A stretch of DNA of 64,000 nucleotides from Nitrosomonas sp. HPC101 (GTDB lineage: Bacteria; Pseudomonadota; Gammaproteobacteria; Burkholderiales; Nitrosomonadaceae), in NCBI RefSeq assembly GCF_009833125.1, contig NZ_QRCC01000002.1, forward strand, positions 124,001-188,000, given 5' to 3'. The position numbers and the translations under genes were made by a program. The first letter of the stretch is position 1; every line of letters starts with the position of its first letter. Under the pieces are notes generated by a model that worked only from the letters and a program-made list of their open reading frames with translations, ran no database searches and had not been told where the DNA came from. Positions 57,565-64,000 of the stretch are shown in pieces.

Positions 57565-58518
57565 TTACCGGATAATCCATGCCAATCTGGTATCAGTCAG
57601 CAAATCTGTCGCGACTCGGCCAAACCGCTTGGCAAAACGTTCTGTAATTCCTTCTTGAACGGTGAAGTCGACGATACGTTCAGCCTGGATAATTTCACGT
57701 GCAACGTAATCTGCGCTACCCAGTGCATCTGCCAGCCCGAGCTCCACACTCTTAGCACCTGTCCACACCATGCCACTAAAAATTTCGGGGCTATCTTGCA
57801 AACGATCACCCCTACCATCCCGAACCACCTGAATAAACTGCTGATGAATTTCAGCCAGCATTTTCTTTGCATGCTCTCTCTGTCCTGGATCGGAGGGCGA
57901 AAAGGGATCAAGGAATCCCTTGTTTTCTCCGGCTGTCAACAGGCGACGTTCTATTCCCAGTTTTTCAAGTGTCCCGGTAAACCCGAATCCATCCATGAGC
58001 ACGCCAATCGATCCCATGATACTGGCCTTGTCTACGAAAATCTTATCTGCTGCAACGGCAACATAATAACCACCTGAAGCGCAAATATCCTCAACCACAG
58101 CATATAAGGGAATATCAGGATATTGTGTACGCAACCGGTGAATTTCATCGTTAATGACGCCGGCCTGAACTGGGCTACCACCCGGGCTGTTAATCCGCAA
58201 TATCACCCCGGCTGTATTTTTATCTTCAAATGCTTTTCTCAGTCCGGTATTGATATTTTCTGCACTGTTTAAACCATCCGAAGTAATTTCCCCACGCAAA
58301 TCAACCCGTGCGGCGTGCTTGCCAAAACCGCCAGTTGTTTCAGTATCCAGCCAACCCAATCCCCAGAAAAGTAATGTAAACAAATAAGAAAAGGTCAGCA
58401 AACGGAAAAAAATACCCCAGTTGCGTGCTTTCTTTTGTTCTCTCAGGGAGGAGAGCACCAAATCCCGCAGTGTTTCTCTCTCCCATTGTTCCTTGTTGGT
58501 ATTTTCTGTACCAGCCAT
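57565..58518 (-). CDS. sppA: S49 family signal peptide peptidase SppA
   Basis: The 317-residue serine protease has one N-terminal membrane helix (about 42-60) and degrades cleaved signal peptides. The nucleophile lies in DICASGGYYVA and the conserved SIMGSIGVL follows, with RINSPGGSP as an earlier S49 motif. This is the short single-domain form. It converges on tilS. Confidence 0.93.
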   Translation of the reverse strand: MAGTENTNKEQWERETLRDLVLSSLREQKKARNWGIFFRLLTFSYLFTLLFWGLGWLDTETTGGFGKHAARVDLRGEITSDGLNSAENINTGLRKAFEDKNTAGVILRINSPGGSPVQAGVINDEIHRLRTQYPDIPLYAVVEDICASGGYYVAVAADKIFVDKASIMGSIGVLMDGFGFTGTLEKLGIERRLLTAGENKGFLDPFSPSDPGQREHAKKMLAEIHQQFIQVVRDGRGDRLQDSPEIFSGMVWTGAKSVELGLADALGSADYVAREIIQAERIVDFTVQEGITERFAKRFGRVATDLLTDTRLAWIIR

Positions 58519-58545
58519 AAATATTAGTCACTCACTCTGGTAGAT

Positions 58546-59208
58546 TTATTGAACTGATCCACCCTGCACTTCTGAAACATAGATCTCTACCCTGCGATTT
58601 TTTGCCCGGCCCGAAGTCGTATCATTCGAAGCGACCGGTTGACGCGAGCCGCGGCCATCAATCTGGATTCGCTGAAAAGGGACACCTCGACCCGCCAGAT
58701 ATTCACGTGCACTGGCTGCACGATTTATGGATAGCGGATTGTTAACAGCATCGCTGCCGGTACTGTCAGTATGGCCGATAATCGTTACGTGAGTACCGGG
58801 GTTATTCAATAAACTGGTTGCAAAACTATCCAGAATCGGACGAAAACCCGGCTTGATCTGAGCACTTCCCGTATCAAACGAAATATCACTGGGGATATTC
58901 AACATCAGTTGATTATCCGCTGTTTGCGACACCATCACACCTGTGCCAGCAGTCGCGTTTTCCATCTGAATTTTTTGTTCTTCCATTCTTTTAGACCACA
59001 GGTAACCGGCACCAGCCCCTAATGCTCCACCAGCACCCGCACCAATCGCTGCACCTTTTCCGCCCCCGGCCAGTGCGCCGATTGCAGCACCTGTACCTGC
59101 GCCAATCAATGCACCCGTACCGGTTCCTTTCTGAGTTGCGGTCATATCAGCACATCCAGAAACAACAAATCCAACCAATGATGCCGTTATTACTATTATT
59201 TTATACAT
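58546..59208 (-). CDS. OmpA-family lipoprotein with glycine zipper
   Basis: The 220-residue protein has a lipobox VVSGC (Cys near residue 19) and a glycine-zipper segment (about 30-68, repeated GAGxGAAIGAL). The C-terminal OmpA domain (about 105-215) has TGSAQIKPGF and the peptidoglycan-binding GHTDSTGSD and NRRVEI. It anchors the outer membrane to the cell wall. It lies 27 bases upstream of sppA on the same strand. Confidence 0.93.
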   Translation of the reverse strand: MYKIIVITASLVGFVVSGCADMTATQKGTGTGALIGAGTGAAIGALAGGGKGAAIGAGAGGALGAGAGYLWSKRMEEQKIQMENATAGTGVMVSQTADNQLMLNIPSDISFDTGSAQIKPGFRPILDSFATSLLNNPGTHVTIIGHTDSTGSDAVNNPLSINRAASAREYLAGRGVPFQRIQIDGRGSRQPVASNDTTSGRAKNRRVEIYVSEVQGGSVQ

Positions 59209-59400
59209 AAATTCACCTCTTTTTGAAAGAAAACCGACTGTACTGTAACAGAAGTTGCTGAAAAAATAATTACAATCATTTTGCTCTCAGCCTGGTTGCT
59301 CAGGTTTGAAATTAATAAACAAAATCGCCGGCCGCAAGGCTCGCATCAATCACTGCCGGTAGAAGTGCTATTCAAGCAATAATTGGTATCCCGAGAATAT

Positions 59401-60231
59401 CTATTTCTCAGAATTCCTATTGCTGATCTGTATATCCACCAGTAAATTCTGAATCCAGCCGGATAGATTATCCTCGGTTTGTACATGGAGCCAGCCGCCA
59501 TGGTAAGCAGTAGCGGTTAAGGATGTATTTTTTTTCAGTAAACCAACCACCCTGGAATGGCTGTCTGGATCTGTTCGCAGGCTGCCGACTTGAGTAACAA
59601 ACAAGAGAACAGGAGTGCGAAAAGATAATATAACAGCATCTTGTGCCCCCGGATTCTTTCTTGCCGGGTTGATTATGGCATCAATAAATTCACCAGATTG
59701 GGCCGCGTAGCTCATTGCACTGCTGTAATTTTTATGTTCGTAGGCTACCATTGCCGCGTCTAACAAGCGCCGTGCTAAAAACTGTAAAGCTGCATCCGAC
59801 TCACTGAGCTCGGTCTGCTTGAGTGCGAGCGCAGCCACCTCCGCTTCAGCTATCCTTGAAGCAGCCTCCGGTTGTGTTGCCAACCTATACAACTTGTTTT
59901 GGGCCCGACTGATTTCACTGGCTGTTTCCCGTAACGCATGCGCCTGATCCAGTTCGCGAGCGTTTAAGCTCCGGATCAGCTCATCTCTTTCCGCAATCAT
60001 CTGTTTCAGAACAACAATTTCATCCCGATACAGTCGATAACACGGCAGCTTTTCCGGAATTGGAACAATTTCTATTTTTTCTAAATCTGCTGATTGAAGA
60101 TTGACAGGCTGTCCGAATATAAGAGATTTCTTCTGCCAAGAAGATGTGCACCCTCCCAATCCCATTCCCGTGGATATTAGAATTAATATGATTAGGAGTT
60201 GTTTGTCTGGGGAGTGACAAAACATCGACAT
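59401..60231 (-). CDS. SH3-domain lipoprotein with coiled coil
   Basis: The 276-residue exported protein has a lipobox LGGC (Cys near 28), a coiled-coil-like helical region (about 65-150) rich in Ala, Glu and Arg, and a C-terminal bacterial SH3 domain (about 205-268) with LRTDPDSHSRVVGLLKKN and GWLHVQTEDNLSGWI. It is probably an envelope protein that binds peptidoglycan or protein. I do not recognise the full architecture. Confidence 0.8.
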   Translation of the reverse strand: MSMFCHSPDKQLLIILILISTGMGLGGCTSSWQKKSLIFGQPVNLQSADLEKIEIVPIPEKLPCYRLYRDEIVVLKQMIAERDELIRSLNARELDQAHALRETASEISRAQNKLYRLATQPEAASRIAEAEVAALALKQTELSESDAALQFLARRLLDAAMVAYEHKNYSSAMSYAAQSGEFIDAIINPARKNPGAQDAVILSFRTPVLLFVTQVGSLRTDPDSHSRVVGLLKKNTSLTATAYHGGWLHVQTEDNLSGWIQNLLVDIQISNRNSEK

Positions 60232-60517
60232 CTTTGCTTGATCTCTTAGTAAGTTGCCGTGTCACATAAACATTATAAATCACTCACCTGAAGCGGCTGT
60301 CTGAAGTTAAACTTTAGCGGAAAAACAAAAAACATTTCCGACTTAGATCAGCTTCCTGATTACTGTGATCAAAAGTGACAAAATGATCCGGTCAGGAGTG
60401 TTTACTGTTCTGACACATAGCAATCTGCATAGGTTAGCATAACTATTTTCTGTATACGGTTTGTCATATTTCAGACTGCTCGTCAGTTTCCGAATTCTTC
60501 ACTATTACAGTTTTAAT

Positions 60518-61393
60518 ATGCGCAATCAGATTGTTCGCTGGATATTAATTCAGCTTGTCTCAATATTGGTGATTATTACGGCTGTAATCATCATACTGGG
60601 CGAGATTGTGACAGGACCGGCTTCCACTGCTGTAGAGACTCTGTTGCCGGATTTCCCGGTAGAAACGGTTCAGATCGCTGTAAATAACGATCATGCTGTA
60701 CATGGCTGGCTGGCCCGTGGAACAAACGGGCATGGTGCTGTTTTACTCGTGCACTCCATGCGCAGTAATCGGCTTGAAATGCTTGGTCGCGCGAGATTTC
60801 TCAACAGTTTAGGCTACCACGTACTCATGATCGATCTGCAAGCACATGGAGAAACGCCCGGAGATCGGATTACCTTTGGTGCGCGCGAATCAGCTGATGT
60901 TGCCGCTGCAGTGACCTATCTTCGGGAGATTTTTCCACATGATCGCATCGGCGCTATTGGTGCAACACTTGGTGCAGCAGCCATTGTACTGGCTGATCCA
61001 CCGTTGAAACTCAACGCCATGATACTTGAATCACTCCACCCTACTTTTGCGGAGGCTGTTGCAAATCGGCTCAGATTGCATCTGGGAGATGCCAGCGCAC
61101 ATCTTCAGTTCTTACTGCTTCCTTATTTTTCTTTTCTGCTTGATCTGCCGGTTGATAACTTAAATCCCGTTGAACGCATCGGTAATATCGCCACTCCCGT
61201 GCTGTTTATTACCGGAACACGTGACAAACATACGACTCAATCTGAGGCAAGAAGGCTGTACGATGCAGCGCTGCCCCCTAAAGAGCTCTGGATTGTCGAA
61301 AATGCAGGCCACTACAATATGCATACTTACGCAGGCACAAGCTACGAACAGCGTATCGCCGATTTTCTTTCGATTTATCTACAAAGGCGATAA
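60518..61393 (+). CDS. Alpha/beta-hydrolase fold protein with atypical nucleophile elbow
   Basis: The 291-residue protein has an N-terminal membrane helix (about 8-30) and an alpha/beta-hydrolase domain. LLVHSMRSNR precedes the fold's oxyanion region, and GTRDKHT and AGHYNMH carry the expected Asp and His. The nucleophile elbow reads GATLG, with Thr in the place of the usual Ser of GxSxG. It is either a divergent enzyme or inactive. The ATG at 60518 was preferred to 60461 because it starts directly before the helix. Confidence 0.78.
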   Translation: MRNQIVRWILIQLVSILVIITAVIIILGEIVTGPASTAVETLLPDFPVETVQIAVNNDHAVHGWLARGTNGHGAVLLVHSMRSNRLEMLGRARFLNSLGYHVLMIDLQAHGETPGDRITFGARESADVAAAVTYLREIFPHDRIGAIGATLGAAAIVLADPPLKLNAMILESLHPTFAEAVANRLRLHLGDASAHLQFLLLPYFSFLLDLPVDNLNPVERIGNIATPVLFITGTRDKHTTQSEARRLYDAALPPKELWIVENAGHYNMHTYAGTSYEQRIADFLSIYLQRR

Positions 61394-61431
61394 TTCTTAA
61401 CCCTATCCCAAGATACAGGAAAAAATCCATC

Positions 61432-61875
61432 ATGCCTGTCTACCAACACATTTTACTTGCCGTGGATTTTTCGCCACAGGACAGCCAGGTTGTACAGAAA
61501 GCCAGGATTCTGGCACGACAAACCGGAGCGAAGCTCAGTCTTATTCATGTGCTGGATAATATCCCCATGCCTGATACGCCCTACGGCACGGTTATTCCAT
61601 TGGACACCCAGATATCTTACGCAATGTTGGAGACAGAGAAGCAGAAACTGAATGAGGTCGGGGATGGACTGGAAATTGATCCTGATCGTCGCTGGCTGGT
61701 TTGGGGAGAACCCAGACAGGAAATTATTCGTATCGCCGAGCAGGAAAAGATTGATCTGATCATGGTCGGTTCGCGTGGAAGACACGGACTCGCATTGTTG
61801 CTGGGTTCCACTGCCAACAGCGTGCTGCATCACGCAAAATGTGATGTGCTTGCAGTACGTCTACAGGATGATTAA
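61432..61875 (+). CDS. Universal stress protein (UspA family)
   Basis: The 147-residue single-domain protein begins YQHILLAVDFS and has the ATP-binding VGSRGRHGLALLLGSTANSVLHHAKCDV motif (G-x2-G-x9-G-S) near 113-140. UspA proteins dimerise and act in stress and starvation. It lies 38 bases after the hydrolase gene and converges with mltB. Confidence 0.95.
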   Translation: MPVYQHILLAVDFSPQDSQVVQKARILARQTGAKLSLIHVLDNIPMPDTPYGTVIPLDTQISYAMLETEKQKLNEVGDGLEIDPDRRWLVWGEPRQEIIRIAEQEKIDLIMVGSRGRHGLALLLGSTANSVLHHAKCDVLAVRLQDD

Positions 61876-61891
61876 GGAGTCTCTGGTGAAA

Positions 61892-62965
61892 TTATGAGGA
61901 TCTGGCAATACGAATTGCTCTGGCCAGCTCAAAAACGGACATGGCATAAAAGGTACTGCGGTTGTACCGCGTGATCACATAAAAATTTTTGAATCCCAGC
62001 CAGAACTGACGGTTACCCTGACTGTTCAATTCGAACAAGGCTGACAGAGTATCATCTGTGATTGAATCAAGCGGGACGATACCTGCTTCCCGTAGTTTTT
62101 TAACTGAATGTAACGGCTTTATACCCGCATCCAGAAACTCCTGAAAGTTTTCTGATCTGATTCGTGCACGAACAGCAATCGGCTGATCTGCTTCCCATCC
62201 GTGTGCCTTCAAATAATTGCCTACGCTACCAATCGCATCGGCAACACTCCCGGACAAATCGATTTTTCCATCGTGATTAAAGTCAACTGCATAACGCCTG
62301 TAGCTCCCAGGCATGAATTGAGGAATACCGATCGCCCCGGCGTAGGAACCTTTGATCTCCAGCAAACCGAATTTTTGCTCCCTCGCCAGTAGTAGATACT
62401 GTTCCAGCTCTTCACGGAAATAATCTGCTCTCCTAGGGAAGTCGAAAGCCAGTGTCGTCAATGCATCCATGATGCGATAGGTGCCGGTTGATGCACCATA
62501 GGAAGTTTCAATACCGATAATCGACACGATGATTTCTTCAGGAACCCCGTAGATCTCTCTGGCACGTCCCAGCTCAGCGGCATGCTTGTCCCAGAAACCA
62601 ACACCCCCTTTGATGCGCTCCATGTTGACGAACCGTTTCCGGTATTCGTCCCAAGAGATTGCAGAAGCCGGGGTAGAAATCAGCTTAAGAATGTCAGGCC
62701 GCAAACTTGTCTGGGAAAAGACCTCCTCTAATGTGTTCATGTCATATTGATGCTGGTTCAGCATATACGTTATAAAATTTCTGACTTCCAGCCGTGAAAT
62801 GAAAGAAGGTTGCGTTGCTAAACAGGATGAGCAATAAGTCAACAGGATTATTGGTATAAATAAAAGCAATCGACCAGAAAAATAACTGAAATTGATCAAT
62901 ATGGACGGATCTTTAGCCAAAAAGTGCAGGGATGCCGGACGAGCTGAACGGAAATTGTAGTTCAT
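61892..62965 (-). CDS. mltB: Membrane-bound lytic murein transglycosylase B
   Basis: The 357-residue enzyme cleaves peptidoglycan to 1,6-anhydro-muropeptides. The catalytic Glu is in SIIGIETSYGASTG, and GAIGIPQFMPGSYRRYAVDF with DLSGSVADAIGSVGNYL is typical of MltB. The N-terminus has a hydrophobic helix (about 33-50) that ends in CSSC. The frame runs to 63013; the ATG at 62965 was chosen, but start certainty is low. Confidence 0.92.
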   Translation of the reverse strand: MNYNFRSARPASLHFLAKDPSILINFSYFSGRLLLFIPIILLTYCSSCLATQPSFISRLEVRNFITYMLNQHQYDMNTLEEVFSQTSLRPDILKLISTPASAISWDEYRKRFVNMERIKGGVGFWDKHAAELGRAREIYGVPEEIIVSIIGIETSYGASTGTYRIMDALTTLAFDFPRRADYFREELEQYLLLAREQKFGLLEIKGSYAGAIGIPQFMPGSYRRYAVDFNHDGKIDLSGSVADAIGSVGNYLKAHGWEADQPIAVRARIRSENFQEFLDAGIKPLHSVKKLREAGIVPLDSITDDTLSALFELNSQGNRQFWLGFKNFYVITRYNRSTFYAMSVFELARAIRIARSS

Positions 62966-63584
62966 TTTTGAAAAATCCTGATAAGGGTTGCAGAACATCG
63001 TGGACCGGTTCAAATCATGTGTTTTGATCGGATAAAAAGAGGTACTTCATTGAAAATTACCAATCTGAAATCAGGTGCTGATTTATCCTCCCGAGACACC
63101 CTATCACTCCCTGTCACTGGATATCCGGGCATTCAGAGATAATCAATCCGGGTTGCAATATAACATCAAGGAGCGATTTGCAGCCTTACAGCATGTTCGC
63201 CAACTTGTTACAAGGCACAAAACCCGCTCGTGTCGGCAATCTCTGGACTATTCTGTCGGAACACCAACAAAAAAATCCAGAAATGTTGACAGATTTATTG
63301 ATTTGACTGTCATTGTAAGTATAATAAAAATATTCAGGTCTTTTGACTTTGTCTCACGGTTGCGATAAAAGCTATTTTTAAAATAGAGACAAAATACTGC
63401 ACAGCTTATTTATAGCCTGCCCGTTCTTTCTGTAGTATACAAATAAAGAATCACCCTCGAATTCAGATTGTCTTCAGTAACTATTTCAGACGCCATAATT
63501 CGGATTCAGTTAATTAGTCAGATACAATAGCTGCGACTGCTATCAGCGTTCACTTTGATCCAGCAAACTTTAAAAGAGGATTTC
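62966..63584. other. Intergenic region upstream of trxA
   Basis: This region of about 600 bases has no supported gene; a 97-codon plus-strand frame (63075-63368) is unrecognised. A promoter-like pair, TTGATT (63298-63303) and TATAAT (63320-63325) spaced by 16 bases, could drive trxA with a leader of about 250 bases. Confidence 0.4.
63298..63325 (+). promoter_or_regulatory. Candidate sigma-70 promoter upstream of trxA
   Basis: TTGATT and TATAAT lie 16 bases apart on the plus strand, about 260 bases before the trxA start. The -10 box is consensus and the -35 differs from TTGACA at two positions. No other support. Confidence 0.3.
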
Positions 63585-63911
63585 ATGAGCCAGCACATTC
63601 ATCATGTTACAGATGCAACTTTTGAGACGGAGGTATTGCAATGTCCCCTCCCGGTGCTTGTCGATTATTGGGCCGAATGGTGTGGTCCATGCAGAATGAT
63701 TGCACCCATACTGGATGAAATTGCAAATGAATATAATAGCCGCCTTAAAGTGGCCAAGCTTAATATTGATGAAAATCAATCTACTCCACAAAAGTACGGC
63801 ATTCGCGGAATTCCGACCTTGATGCTGTTCAAGAACGGGAATATCGAGGCTACAAAGGTTGGCGCTTTATCAAAATCACAGTTAATCGCGTTTGTTGACA
63901 GCCACCTGTAA
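63585..63911 (+). CDS. trxA: Thioredoxin
   Basis: The 108-residue protein is a classical thioredoxin with WCGPC (32-36), [12 protein letters not shown], the cis-Pro in [12 protein letters not shown] and a normal length. It reduces protein disulfides using thioredoxin reductase. The ATG at 63585 is preceded by AAGAGGA; the frame extends to 63555 but the family starts here. Confidence 0.97.
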   Translation: MSQHIHHVTDATFETEVLQCPLPVLVDYWAEWCGPCRMIAPILDEIANEYNSRLKVAKLNIDENQSTPQKYGIRGIPTLMLFKNGNIEATKVGALSKSQLIAFVDSHL

Positions 63912-64000
63912 AATCCAGATTCTAAGTACTAATACAGGCCGAATGCGTATGTGTAATTTTTATGTTCGGTTAGTTTCGTTCCATCAGAGCGTGCACAGGC

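Noticed and set aside
63075..63368. 97-codon frame upstream of trxA
   Set aside because: No ribosome binding site, no familiar motif and composition like spacer DNA.

Overview
The window is a chromosomal segment of a Betaproteobacterium. Gene content and protein resemblance point to the Nitrosomonadaceae (Nitrosomonas-like ammonia oxidisers), although no ammonia-oxidation gene lies inside the window, so the genus is an inference. Typical betaproteobacterial blocks are aroA-cmk-rpsA-ihfB-lapA, smg-dprA-LysM, def-fmt-rsmB-DUF4390-ntrY-ntrX, aroK-aroB-dgt and a ctaC-ctaD-ctaG-ctaE-SURF1-ctaB cytochrome oxidase cluster. No rRNA, prophage, CRISPR array or intact transposase was seen.

Layout. 0-2 kb: end of lysA and a squalene/phytoene-synthase-like gene. 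2-7 kb (minus): aroA, cmk, rpsA, ihfB, a short lapA and a decayed 5' remnant of pyrF. 7.1 kb: a 145-bp MITE-like inverted-repeat element. 7.5-13.2 kb: a small membrane protein, then topB, smg, dprA and a LysM protein on minus. 13.4-20.6 kb (plus): def, fmt, rsmB, DUF4390, ntrY, ntrX. 20.7-25.8 kb: tRNA-Glu and tRNA-Ala, miaA, a DUF2909 protein and dnaE. 25.9-31 kb (plus): trhP, aroK, aroB, dgt and a Sel1-repeat lipoprotein. 31.2-42.1 kb (minus): an exopolysaccharide locus with two 6-dehydrogenases, a uronate-type epimerase, a Wzx flippase, an EpsG-like polymerase, three GT4 glycosyltransferases and an ATP-grasp protein; a repeat element and a RecG-like pseudogene interrupt it. 42.5-44.3 kb: argB, a CheW-like pilI and a frameshifted pilH pseudogene. 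44.6-46.7 kb (plus): a BON-domain lipoprotein and a GlcD-type flavoprotein, ending at a bidirectional terminator. 46.9-53.4 kb (minus): aa3-type cytochrome c oxidase and its assembly factors, including a 37-codon gene. 53.9-57.5 kb (plus): a BI-1/YccA protein, a copper chaperone, accA and tilS. 57.6-64 kb: sppA, two envelope lipoproteins, an alpha/beta-hydrolase, a universal stress protein, mltB and trxA.

The EPS genes form a Wzx/Wzy-type pathway: UDP-sugar oxidation and epimerisation, glycosyl transfer, flipping and polymerisation. The cta cluster combines oxidase subunits with copper-delivery (CtaG, SCO-like, SURF1) and heme O factors.

I found no clear new biological system. The most notable observations are an NtrX regulator whose AAA+ domain has lost both Walker motifs, several gene-decay scars (pyrF, pilH, RecG-like), two elements sharing a terminal sequence, and an ATP-grasp enzyme inside the EPS locus.
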